Source: DATAFT01 sp035544635 (GTDB lineage: Bacteria > Acidobacteriota > Thermoanaerobaculia > Multivoradales > Multivoraceae). Taken from it: DNA of 20,294 nucleotides. Of this stretch, positions 1 to 12,527 are shown in pieces; the stretch's first letter is position 1, and each line of letters starts with the position of its first letter. Position numbers and translations under genes: made by a program. The DNA lies in the NCBI GenBank assembly GCA_035544635.1, contig DATKDQ010000093.1, positions 1 through 20,294 on the forward strand. The letters are read 5' to 3'. The notes beneath the pieces are model-generated. The model had not been told where the DNA came from. It saw only the letters and a program-made list of their open reading frames with translations, and searched no databases.

Positions 1-795
1 GCGCACGCCCCGGCGTGGCTGGTGCACGCCGCGATGCGGGCGGGAGCGGCGGTGGGCTTCCGGTTCGAGGTCGGGGATCATCGCCTGCCGCTCGCCGCGC
101 AGATCCTGACCCGCACCGCACGCGTGCCGTGGAGCTCCGACGCCGCGGCCGTTCACGCCGCCGGCATCCCCTCGCTCCTCCTCACCGATTTCGCCGTGCT
201 CCATCCGTACGGCGCGATGCACACTCCCGGCGATCGGATCGAGCGGCTGGACGCCGACCGGCTAGCTCGCTGGGCGACTGCGACGCAGGCCGTCGTCCGG
301 CGCCTCGACGCGCTCGAGGGACGCCCGCGCGCCGAGGACGAGTTCCTCGCCTTGTGGGCACGGGTCTGGATCCGGCGCGACTTACTCTGGATCGGCTTCG
401 GACTCTGGATCGTCATGGTGCTCGACGGCCGGCCGGGGCGCTGGGCCGGCGCCCGCCCCGAGGAGCGCCGCGCACGGGGGCGGTCGTATCTGCCGGGTTA
501 TCTCTTTCGTCTGGCGTTTCTGGGGGCGGCGATCTGGATCCCCGCCGTGGCGGCGCCGCTGCTCTACCCGCTGGCGCCGCTCTCGCTGCTCAAGCCGCGC
601 ACCACCGTCGCCCGCGCCGCCCTGGCGGCGGCTGCCGCACTGCCCATCCTGCTCTGGCTCGGACTGCTCTCGGCGGCGGCCCGGCTCGGCTTCACCAGCG
701 GCTACGCCTTCCCGCCGGGGAAGACGGTCCTGCTGCTCGCCACGGTGGCGATCTTCGGCTGGCAGCTCTGGTCGAGCCCGGGGCCCGAGCGCTGA
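1..795 (+). CDS. M28-type metallopeptidase with C-terminal membrane segments (5' truncated)
   Basis: The reading frame is open at the left edge, so only the last 264 residues are visible and the start lies outside the window. Visible residues 45-52 (SSDAAAVH) followed by AGIPSLLLTDF, and then MHTPGDRIERLD at 73-84, match the C-terminal half of the M28 (aminopeptidase Y/S-like) fold. There a Ser-Asp pair and the His of an HTPxD motif belong to the zinc site; here these would be D47 and H74. From about residue 128 the protein changes character, with about four hydrophobic stretches (roughly 128-141, 166-195, 203-223 and 243-258). This suggests a membrane-anchored exopeptidase like the ER-metallopeptidase-type M28 proteins. 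The remaining metal ligands lie upstream of the window, so activity cannot be judged. The family call is fairly sure; the substrate is unknown. Confidence 0.72.
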   Translation, partial: AHAPAWLVHAAMRAGAAVGFRFEVGDHRLPLAAQILTRTARVPWSSDAAAVHAAGIPSLLLTDFAVLHPYGAMHTPGDRIERLDADRLARWATATQAVVRRLDALEGRPRAEDEFLALWARVWIRRDLLWIGFGLWIVMVLDGRPGRWAGARPEERRARGRSYLPGYLFRLAFLGAAIWIPAVAAPLLYPLAPLSLLKPRTTVARAALAAAAALPILLWLGLLSAAARLGFTSGYAFPPGKTVLLLATVAIFGWQLWSSPGPER

Positions 796-845
796 CACCT
801 GGCGATCCCCCCGAGCTGAAGCTTCCGCGGCGGCCCGAAAGAAAT

Positions 846-851
846 TACAAT
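846..851 (+). promoter_or_regulatory. Candidate -10 box (TACAAT) upstream of the 908 gene
   Basis: TACAAT sits in a locally AT-richer patch about 57 bases before the ATG at 908. The same hexamer occurs before lon. No convincing -35 box lies 16-18 bases upstream (TTCCGC is the best), so this is a weak call. Confidence 0.25.
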
Positions 852-907
852 GTCTCGATATCCCCGGGGTCGCCGACCCGCCTTCTCCGCTCTACCCGCC
901 GCCGCCA

Positions 908-1591
908 ATGCTCACCGGGCACAACACCGAGATCGTCCACGACGAGGTCGCGTTCCACATCCAGACCGAGGACAAGGGCCGCGCGAACCCCCTCATCGTG
1001 AGCCTGATCTACGTCGGAGGTCGCGTGCTCGCCGCGAAGCGGACGAGCTACGCCGATCTCCTGGCCAAGGGCCTGGGCGAGCACGATGTCGCCGAGCTGA
1101 TGGACCGGCAGCACCGCACGATGATCGCGGCGATTCGCCGCGGCCGGTTCGACCAGCACGCGCGCACGCTGCTTCAGCCGCGAGCCATCGGCGCCTCGGT
1201 CGGGCCCGAGTCGACCGACGGCGACAGCGCCCTCGAGGACCTCGGCCAGTCGCTCGACGAGATGGTGTCCGAGTTCCTCGGTGCAGAGGTGCCGGAGAGC
1301 CTCACGTTGGTGCTCCATCCCGGCGCGCCGCCGCCGCGGGCGGGCGCGGAGTCGGAGATCGTGGTGCAGGCCCTGGCCATGCCCGGCGCCCGCGCGATCG
1401 GCGGTGCGGAGGTCCGGGTCGAGATGATCTCGCCGTTCGAGCCGCCGCGGCTCCTCGCCTCCGGGCAGACGGATGGCAGCGGGCGATGGCGGCAGCGGCT
1501 CCTGGTTCCGGACTCGGCCGGCGGACTGGCGGCGCTCATCGTCGGTGTGCGCTCTCCTCTCGGCAACGCCGAGGAAAAGATCCTGCTGTGA
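908..1591 (+). CDS. Conserved-looking hypothetical protein, 227 aa
   Basis: I do not recognise this protein. It has no signal peptide or membrane segment and looks cytoplasmic. Residues 1-90 (starting MLTGHNTEIVHDEVAFHIQT and including RANPLIVSLIYVGGRVLAAKRTSYADL) resemble a small alpha/beta module. The middle (about 95-135) is variable and acidic, with a DLGQSLDEMVSEFLG helix. The C-terminal part (about 136-227) reads as beta-rich, with EIVVQALAMPGARAIGGAEVRVEMIS and a TDGSGRWRQRLLVP turn, reminiscent of carboxypeptidase-regulatory-like beta-sandwich domains. Codon use matches the neighbours, and no competing frame is as long with a sensible protein. The ATG at 908 is the first in-frame start after the candidate -10 at 846-851, but no clear Shine-Dalgarno precedes it. 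It is the nearest gene upstream of the ThiS frame, 91 bases away. Real gene: likely; function: unknown. Confidence 0.7.
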   Translation: MLTGHNTEIVHDEVAFHIQTEDKGRANPLIVSLIYVGGRVLAAKRTSYADLLAKGLGEHDVAELMDRQHRTMIAAIRRGRFDQHARTLLQPRAIGASVGPESTDGDSALEDLGQSLDEMVSEFLGAEVPESLTLVLHPGAPPPRAGAESEIVVQALAMPGARAIGGAEVRVEMISPFEPPRLLASGQTDGSGRWRQRLLVPDSAGGLAALIVGVRSPLGNAEEKILL

Positions 1592-1682
1592 GACCCGGCG
1601 ACCCACACTGGCCGGCGAAGGACCCCGGCCCGCCCGCGGTGCGTTCGGGAGGCGACGAGCACCGGGCGAGAGCGATGCGCTC

Positions 1683-2281
<599 letters not shown>

Positions 2282-2285
<4 letters not shown>

Positions 2286-3589
2286 GTGTCGTGAGCTCCA
2301 TCGAGAGCGTGGGCCCGTGTCGCAAGCGCCTGCACATCGAGGTGCCCGCCCCAGCGGTCGACGCCGAGACCATGCGGGTGATCCGTGAGTACGGGCGCAA
2401 GGTGCGGCTGCCCGGCTTTCGCGCCGGGAAGGTGCCGCCGGCGGTGGTCCAGCAGAGGTTCAGGGCCGAGATCGAGCGCGAGGTGCTCGATCGCCTGGTG
2501 CCGCGTTACTGGAAGCAGGCGCAGGCGGAGATCTCGCTCGAGCCGCTCCTGCCGCCGAGCGTGGAGGATGTCGAGCTCAAGACCGGTGAGCCGCTGGTGT
2601 TCGTTGCGACCGTCGAGGTACGGCCCCCGATCGAGCTGGGCGACGTCGAGAATTTCGACCTGCCGGAGGTCGAGACCGAGCCGACGTCGAGCGAGATCGA
2701 CGAGGCGCTCGCGAGCCTCCAGGCGCGGGTCGCCGAGTGGGTCGACGTCTCGCGCCCGGTGGCGCGCGGGGATCGGGTTTCCGTGGAGACGGTCGAGCTG
2801 GATGGCGAGGGCGCGCCGCTCGGAGCGGCGGGTACGGTCGAGGTCGAGGTGGGGAGCCCGCAGGTGTGGGAAGAGCTGAGCCTGGCCCTGACCGGGCTCG
2901 AGGGCGGGCAGGAGACCGAGTTCCGGCGCCAGGAGGAGATCGACGGGGAAGCGCGCGTGCGCCGTTTCCGGGTCAAGGTCCTAGGGGTGAAGGAGCGCGA
3001 CCTCCCCCCGCTGGACGACGCGCTGGCGAAGAAGGTGGGCGACTTCTCCGATCTCGCGGCGCTGCGGTCGCACGTCGCGCACCGCCTGCTGCACGAGAAG
3101 GAGCGCCAGCGCCGCCTGCGCCAGGAGCAGGCGGTCCTCGAGCAGCTCCGCGCGCGCCATCCCCTCGAGCTCCCGGAGGGTGTAGTGGAGGAGGAAACCC
3201 GAGGGCTGCTCCAGGAGTACGCGGAGAGTCTCGGCCGGCAGGGCGTCGACATCGAGCGCGTGTCGATCGACTGGGACGCCCTGGCACGCGAGGTCCGCCC
3301 GCAGGCCGAGCGGCGGGTCCACGTACGGCTCCTGCTCGACGCGGTGGCGGACGCGAACGAGGTCGAAGTGGCTCCCCAGGAGCTCGAGGAGCGCTTGGCG
3401 CTCCTGGCCCGCGCCCAGGGCCGCACCACGGCGTCGGTGCGTCATGCGCTCTCCTCGGGGGGCCAGCTCGAGGCCCTGCGCCGGCAGATGCGCCGGGAGA
3501 AGACCATCGAGAGCCTGCTGCCGGTGGAGGAGCACGATCACGGCGCCGGCCACGACGACAGCCCCGGCCGCAGCGAGCCGATACCATGA
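2282..3589 (+). CDS. tig: Trigger factor (ribosome-associated chaperone)
   Basis: Trigger factor docks at the ribosome exit tunnel and shields nascent chains. The protein is 435 residues, against 432 in E. coli. The ribosome-binding signature GFRAGKVP is at 45-52 in the N-terminal domain. A degenerate FKBP-type domain follows (about 155-245, including ARGDRVSVETVELDG and a GLEGGQETEF stretch). The C-terminal helical arms run to about 415, and the tail is rich in His and Asp (EEHDHGAGHDD). The start is GTG at 2282, preceded by GAGG at 2268-2271 with 10 bases spacing; this GTG overlaps the TGA that closes the ThiS frame (GTGA). clpP follows after 17 bases, giving a tig-clpP transcription unit, a common bacterial arrangement. 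The identification is confident. Confidence 0.96.
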
Positions 3590-3606
3590 GACCGGGAGGA
3601 ATTTGA

Positions 3607-4191
3607 ATGCTGGTGCCGATGGTCGTGGAGCAGACGAACCGGGGCGAGCGGGCATACGACATCTATTCCCGTCTGCTCAAGGACAACATCATCTTCGTCG
3701 GCCGTCCGATCGACGACGACATCGCGAACCTGGTGATCGCGCAGATGCTCTTCCTCGAGGTCGAGAACCCGGAGAAGGACATCCAGCTCTATATCAATTC
3801 GCCTGGGGGCTCGATCACGGCGGGTTTCGCGATCTACGACACCATGCAGTACGTCAAGCCCGATGTCGCGACCCTCTGCGTCGGGCAGGCGGGGTCGTTC
3901 GCCGCGGTGCTCCTGGCGGGAGGCGCCAAGGGCAAGCGCGCCGTGCTGCCGAACAGCCGGGTGCTCATCCACCAGCCCTGGGTCTCCGGCCTCGGCGGGC
4001 AGCAGTCGGACGTCGCCATTCACGCGCTCGACCTGTTCCGGATGCGGACGCGCCTCGACGAGATCCTCGCGCACCACACCGGGAGGTCTCAGGAGGAGGT
4101 GCACGCGGACAGCGAGCGCGACCGCATCTTCACCGCCGAGGAGGCGGTCGCCTACGGTCTGGTGGATCAGGTGATGAAGGGCCGAAAATGA
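3607..4191 (+). CDS. clpP: ATP-dependent Clp protease proteolytic subunit ClpP
   Basis: This serine peptidase forms a two-ring tetradecamer that degrades substrates fed by ClpX or ClpA/C. It is 194 residues. The catalytic Ser97 (in GQAGSFAAV), His122 (in LIHQPW) and Asp172 (in ADSERDRIF) are all present, and the Ser and His fall at the same positions as in mature E. coli ClpP. The oligomer motif INSPGGSITAGFAIYD (63-78) is typical. An oddity is the nucleophile segment, which is usually GQAASMGA; here Ala, Met and Gly become Gly, Phe and Ala. The start is supported by GGGAGGA at 3594-3600, six bases before the ATG. It lies 17 bases after tig and 102 bases before clpX, which has its own promoter. 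Confidence 0.97.
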   Translation: MLVPMVVEQTNRGERAYDIYSRLLKDNIIFVGRPIDDDIANLVIAQMLFLEVENPEKDIQLYINSPGGSITAGFAIYDTMQYVKPDVATLCVGQAGSFAAVLLAGGAKGKRAVLPNSRVLIHQPWVSGLGGQQSDVAIHALDLFRMRTRLDEILAHHTGRSQEEVHADSERDRIFTAEEAVAYGLVDQVMKGRK

Positions 4192-4237
4192 AGGCCTGGA
4201 ATAGGTTGGAAGAGGGGAGTTGTTGTAGCTCGTAGAG

Positions 4238-4266
4238 TTGACAGTAGTAGGCGATGCGCCTACCAT
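4238..4266 (+). promoter_or_regulatory. Sigma70-type promoter of clpX
   Basis: A consensus TTGACA (4238-4243) and TACCAT (4261-4266) are separated by exactly 17 bases in the clpP-clpX gap. The expected transcription start is near 4273, about 20 bases before the clpX ATG. This would let clpX (and perhaps lon) be transcribed separately from tig-clpP. Confidence 0.7.
4247..4263. promoter_or_regulatory. Palindrome in the clpX promoter (possible operator)
   Basis: GTAGGCG (4247-4253), ATG, then CGCCTAC (4257-4263) forms a perfect 7+7 inverted repeat. It fills the spacer and covers the first half of the -10 box of the clpX promoter. Its position would suit a repressor dimer. It does not match the CIRCE (HrcA) consensus and I do not recognise it as a CtsR site. 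It could instead be a chance hairpin. Confidence 0.4.
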
Positions 4267-4293
4267 GCGAACGATCCCCCGGCTGGAGAGGAG

Positions 4294-5532
<1,239 letters not shown>

Positions 5533-5548
5533 TCCAGGCTCGCCTCGT

Positions 5549-5554
5549 TACAAT
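5549..5554 (+). promoter_or_regulatory. Candidate -10 box (TACAAT) upstream of lon
   Basis: TACAAT lies 26 bases before the lon ATG in the short clpX-lon gap, the same hexamer as at 846-851. The -35 region is poor, so lon may instead be read mainly from the clpX promoter. Confidence 0.3.
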
Positions 5555-5580
5555 CTAGATCGACTCCCCGAGCCGCAACG

Positions 5581-7992
<2,412 letters not shown>

Positions 7993-7994
7993 GA

Positions 7995-8104
7995 GGCCGC
8001 GCCCCCGAGCATCGGGCGGCCGACGAGCCCGTGCCCGTCTGCGGGCGCTGGGCGGGAGGGGCGCTAGCGTAGGGAGAATGGTACTGACCATTCCCGGAGC
8101 TAGC
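7995..8104 (+). repeat. Palindromic intergenic element, copy 2
   Basis: It starts three bases after the lon stop. Hairpin 1 is GGCCG (7995-7999) with CGGCC (8017-8021), and inside it CCCGA (8004-8008) with TCGGG (8012-8016). GAGCC (8025-8029) follows. Hairpin 2 is GTGCCCG (8031-8037) with CGGGCGC (8042-8048). Then GGCGGGAGG leads to hairpin 3: GCTAGC (8063-8068) pairs with GCTAGC (8099-8104), and the inner stem is GAATGGT with ACCATTC (8087-8093). The framework matches the copy at 17820 over its whole length, while the inner stem differs. It could act as a 3' end structure for lon mRNA; there is no T-tract. Confidence 0.65.
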
Positions 8105-8220
8105 CGACGCTTCCGGATCGCAGCCGCTCTGCGGTCCGTTCCTGATGCATGCGTCTGCGGCGAGGGCCGCGCGGGTGGAGGAGACCTGAGAACGGTGACC
8201 ATGTTCGAACGCTGTGAGAG

Positions 8221-8796
8221 ATGCCCACCACGGAATTCATCCGATCGGCCCATCGATCGGAGGACTTCGTCCGTGACGGACGGCCGGAGATCGCCTTCGT
8301 GGGGCGCTCGAACGTCGGCAAGTCGAGCCTGCTCAACGCTCTCGCCGGCAGCCGCAAGCTGGCACGCACCGGCTCGACGCCGGGGCGCACGCGTTCGGTC
8401 AACTACTTCCTGGTCGACGGCAAGTACTACCTGGTCGACCTGCCGGGGTACGGGTACGCGCGGGTCGGCCGGGACGAGCGGCAGCGGCTGGGCCGAGTGG
8501 CCGAGCGCTACCTCGAAGGCGGCTCGGGCCGCCGCGTCGTGCTGCTCGTCGACGCCAAGGTGGGGGCGACCGCGCTGGACGTCGCCGCCTTCACCTTTCT
8601 CAGCGAGGTCGGCGCCGCGGTCGTGGTCGCTGCCACCAAGGCCGACCGCGTCAAACGGGGGGAGCGCGAACGGCAGCGCAGATCGATCCGAGAGAGTCTC
8701 GAGCTGCCCGAGGGGACGCCGTTGATCTTCGTTTCGGCACGGACAGGAGAGGGATTGAACGCGCTCTGGCGCGAGATCTGGCCAACGAGTGGATAG
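8221..8796 (+). CDS. engB: Ribosome-biogenesis GTPase EngB/YsxC
   Basis: This small GTPase is needed for assembly of the large ribosomal subunit. It is 191 residues, the usual size. G1 is GRSNVGKS (28-35), with the family's NVGKSSLLNAL context. The G2 region is GSTPGRTRSVNYF (51-63), G3 is DLPGYG (73-78), G4 is TKAD (139-142), and G5 is the VSAR stretch near the C-terminus. The segment around DAKVGATALDVAAF is more divergent than usual (commonly DARHGPTxxD). The start is ATG 8221 with GAGAG directly upstream, a weak ribosome site. The 228-base gap from lon holds a palindromic element, so engB probably has its own promoter, though I see no strong one. rho follows after 44 bases and may be co-transcribed. 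Confidence 0.95.
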   Translation: MPTTEFIRSAHRSEDFVRDGRPEIAFVGRSNVGKSSLLNALAGSRKLARTGSTPGRTRSVNYFLVDGKYYLVDLPGYGYARVGRDERQRLGRVAERYLEGGSGRRVVLLVDAKVGATALDVAAFTFLSEVGAAVVVAATKADRVKRGERERQRRSIRESLELPEGTPLIFVSARTGEGLNALWREIWPTSG

Positions 8797-8840
8797 GGGT
8801 CGGGGCGCGGTGATTCGAAGAAGGAGCCTCAACTGGGGGA

Positions 8841-10169
<1,329 letters not shown>

Positions 10170-10177
10170 CGGTCGGG

Positions 10178-10314
10178 GTAGCTCCGCGAATGCTGTTTAC
10201 CATTCGCTCCGCTACCCATGACTCTGGCGCCACGGACGGCGCGCGTCGCGCCTACGGACGCGCTCCCGGCTCCGATCAGCGAATACTCGGACACGCTCCT
10301 AGCTCCGGAAATGC
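10178..10314 (-). repeat. Palindromic intergenic element, copy 3 (inverted, degenerate)
   Basis: It fills the rho-mqnA gap in the opposite orientation. Hairpin 3 is GTAGC (10178-10182) with GCTAC (10211-10215), and inner CGAATG (10187-10192) with CATTCG (10201-10206). On the minus strand the unpaired residues between the stems are again GGA on both sides, as in copy 5. CCATGACTC then matches the inverse of the shared GAGGCATGG. Hairpin 2 is GGCGCG (10238-10243), CGT, CGCGCC (10247-10252). TCCGA and TCGGA around 10272-10292 may be the remains of hairpin 1. At the far end CTAGCTCCGGAAATGC (10299-10314) is the exact reverse complement of 17904-17919, a half element ending 10 bases before mqnA. 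Confidence 0.5.
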
Positions 10315-10324
10315 CGTGTAGCAC

Positions 10325-11203
10325 ATGCCCGGCCAGCTCAGAGTCGGCATCGTCGAGTACCTGAACTCGCGGCCGCTGGCGCACGGCTTTCGCACCGGCG
10401 TCATGCCGCCCTTCTTCGAGGCGGTGTACGCGCCGCCGTCCCGGGTCGCTGATCTCCTGGCCGCGGGCGAGCTCGACGTCGGCCTGGTGCCGTCGGTCGA
10501 GTTGCTCCGGATCCCCGGACTTCACGTTCTGCCCGGCCCCTGCGTCGCCGCGACGGGCGAGGTGAGGAGCGTCGTCGTGGTGTCGCGCGGGCCGCTCGCC
10601 CAGGCGCGGCGCATCGCGCTCGACCGCAACAGCCGGACCTCGCAGGCTCTGCTGCGCATCCTGCTGGCGGAGGAGCTCGGCGACGGTGAGCGCGCGATCG
10701 AGCTCGACTCCGTGGCGCCGGACCTGTCCGGCATCCCGCCCGGGTTCGACGCCGCGCTGGTGATCGGCGATCCAGCGCTCTCGGTCGACCGCGAGCGGCT
10801 CGAGGTGGTCGACCTCGCCGCCTGGTGGCGGCGTGTGGCTGGCCTGCCGTTCGTCTTCGCGGTGTGGGCGGTGCGCGCGGAGATGCACACGCCGGACCTC
10901 CATCTCTACTTCGAGCGCAGCCTCGAGGCCGGGCTTGGAGCACTCGACGAGATCGCGCTCGAGGCGGCGCGCGAGCGCGGCCTGTCCATCGTGGAGGCGA
11001 CCACCTACTTCACCGAGAACCTGAGGTTCTGGCTGGGCGAGGAGGAGATAGCGGGCCTGCGCGAGTTCTACCGGCGCGCCAGGAGCGCGGGGCTGGGATC
11101 GCTGCCCGAGCCGGGTGCGGAGGCTTGGCGCGTGCTCCATGCCGGCGCCGCGCGCGGGCCGGCGCACCCGCTGCGGCGTGATGCTTGGAGCGCTGCCACC
11201 TGA
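10325..11203 (+). CDS. mqnA: Chorismate dehydratase MqnA (futalosine pathway)
   Basis: MqnA removes water from chorismate to give 3-enolpyruvyl-benzoate, the first step of the futalosine route to menaquinone. It is 292 residues with the periplasmic-binding-protein-like fold of the family. It opens RVGIVEYLNSRPLAHGF (residues 5-21). SRVADLLAAGELDVGLVPSV (38-57) and ALDRNSRTSQALLRILL carry the substrate-binding loops. FDAALVIGDPAL and DLAAWWRRVAGLPFVFAVW (about 158-178) are hallmarks of MqnA. The start is ATG 10325, matching the family's N-terminus; no strong ribosome site is visible. mqnC lies 120 bases downstream on the same strand, so the two probably serve one pathway. MqnD is the closest alternative and is less likely from the opening motif. 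Confidence 0.92.
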   Translation: MPGQLRVGIVEYLNSRPLAHGFRTGVMPPFFEAVYAPPSRVADLLAAGELDVGLVPSVELLRIPGLHVLPGPCVAATGEVRSVVVVSRGPLAQARRIALDRNSRTSQALLRILLAEELGDGERAIELDSVAPDLSGIPPGFDAALVIGDPALSVDRERLEVVDLAAWWRRVAGLPFVFAVWAVRAEMHTPDLHLYFERSLEAGLGALDEIALEAARERGLSIVEATTYFTENLRFWLGEEEIAGLREFYRRARSAGLGSLPEPGAEAWRVLHAGAARGPAHPLRRDAWSAAT

Positions 11204-11272
11204 TGCGCCCGTGGCCGCACTCGGAGGGAGCGGCGGGTCGGGGCTGGGGAAGCGGAGCGGCGCGACCATTCC

Positions 11273-11326
11273 GGGACGCCGTCCCTTGCCTGGCGGCAAC
11301 CACTTCCGTAGCATCTCGGTGAGATG
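11273..11326 (+). promoter_or_regulatory. Tandem small hairpins in the mqnC leader, the last enclosing the start codon
   Basis: Two hairpins abut: GGGAC (11273-11277), GCC, GTCCC (11281-11285), and TTGCC (11286-11290), TGGC, GGCAA (11295-11299). A third, CATCTC (11312-11317), GGT, GAGATG (11321-11326), pairs the mqnC ATG and its only nearby GGTGAG. If formed in the mRNA it would hide the initiation site. No known riboswitch pattern is recognised. Confidence 0.35.
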
Positions 11327-12514
11327 AGCCAGTACGAGCCTTCCCGCCGACCGGTGTGCTCGATCCTCGAGGACGCGCTCGAGGGACGGCGGATCTCCGC
11401 CGGCGAGGCTCGCACCCTCCTGCTCGACGGTGACCTGATCGAGCTGGGGATGGCGGCCGACGTGGTGCGAGATCGCCACAATGATTCCGGTATCGCCTCG
11501 TACAACATCGACCGCAACATCAACTACACCAACGTCTGCGTCTACAAGTGCCGGTTCTGCGCGTTCTACCGCGAGCCGGGGGATGCGGAGGGTTACCTGC
11601 TGCCGCTCGAGGAGATCGGAGGCAAGGTGGAGGAGACGCTGGCGCTCAACGGCACCGGGATACTGATGCAGGGCGGCGTCCACCCCGACCTGCCACTCTC
11701 GTACTACGAGGATCTGCTCCGTTACCTCCGTGAACGCTACCCGGAGTGTCACCTGCACGCCTTCTCGCCCCCCGAGGTCCAGTTCCTCGCGAGAAAGGAG
11801 CGTATGAGCGTCTTCGACGTGATCGCGCGCCTCAAGGCCGCCGGGTTGATGTCGATCCCAGGGGGGGGCGCCGAGGTCCTGTCGGATGCGATTCGCCGGG
11901 ACGTGCTCGCCCATCCGAAGTGCTCGGCCGAGGAGTGGATCGACGTCATGCGCCAGGCGCACCGGAACGGTCTGCGAACGTCAGCCACCATGATGTACGG
12001 CATGGGGGAGGATCTGGCGGCCCGCGTCGAGCACTTCCAGCGGGTCCGAGACCTGCAGGACGAGACCGGAGGTTTCACCGCGTTCATCTCCTGGACGTTC
12101 CAGCAGAGACATACGGACCTCGAGCAGGAAGCCATCCCGATCGTCCATGCCGAGGAGTACCTGCGCACGCTCGCCGTGTCGCGGCTCTTCATCGACAACA
12201 TCGCGCACTTCCAGACCAGCTGGGTGACGCAGGGCAAGAAGATCGGGCAGGCCGGCCTGCGCTTCGGTGCCGACGACATGGGCTCGATCATGATCGAAGA
12301 GAACGTCGTGGCCGCGGCCGGAACCTCCTATCGCATGAGCCAGGAGGAGATGGAGCACCTGATCGCAGCAGCCGGCTACGAGCCGCGCCAGCGCAACAAC
12401 CTCTACGAGCGATGGGTGACGCCCGAGGACACCGCGGCCGCGGCGCTCCGGTACCGGTCGTCCCTGACTCCGGTCAACCTCGAGCTCGCCACGCGGCTGC
12501 CGGTGGTGGCCTAG
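11324..12514 (+). CDS. mqnC: Cyclic dehypoxanthinyl futalosine synthase MqnC (radical SAM)
   Basis: MqnC uses a radical SAM mechanism to cyclise dehypoxanthinyl futalosine in menaquinone synthesis. It is 396 residues. The Fe-S motif is Cys72-X3-Cys76-X2-Cys79 (in NVCVYKCRFCAFYR), in the YNIDRNINYTNVC context typical of MqnC and MqnE. The stretches SIPGGGAEVLSD, SATMMYGMGED and DETGGFTAFISWTFQ favour MqnC over MqnE. Intermediate and product are soluble, so it acts in the cytoplasm. The start is ATG 11324, inside a small hairpin (11312-11326) that may limit initiation. The stop is followed within 15 bases by the DUF362 gene, so those two are very likely co-transcribed. mqnB and mqnD are not in the window. 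Confidence 0.93.
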   Translation: MSQYEPSRRPVCSILEDALEGRRISAGEARTLLLDGDLIELGMAADVVRDRHNDSGIASYNIDRNINYTNVCVYKCRFCAFYREPGDAEGYLLPLEEIGGKVEETLALNGTGILMQGGVHPDLPLSYYEDLLRYLRERYPECHLHAFSPPEVQFLARKERMSVFDVIARLKAAGLMSIPGGGAEVLSDAIRRDVLAHPKCSAEEWIDVMRQAHRNGLRTSATMMYGMGEDLAARVEHFQRVRDLQDETGGFTAFISWTFQQRHTDLEQEAIPIVHAEEYLRTLAVSRLFIDNIAHFQTSWVTQGKKIGQAGLRFGADDMGSIMIEENVVAAAGTSYRMSQEEMEHLIAAAGYEPRQRNNLYERWVTPEDTAAAALRYRSSLTPVNLELATRLPVVA

Positions 12515-12527
12515 GAGCTCTTCCACC

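Noticed and set aside
8078..8220. Small gene or leader peptide upstream of engB
   Set aside because: The open frame from 8078 simply runs out of frame into engB, has no domain and starts inside a palindromic element.
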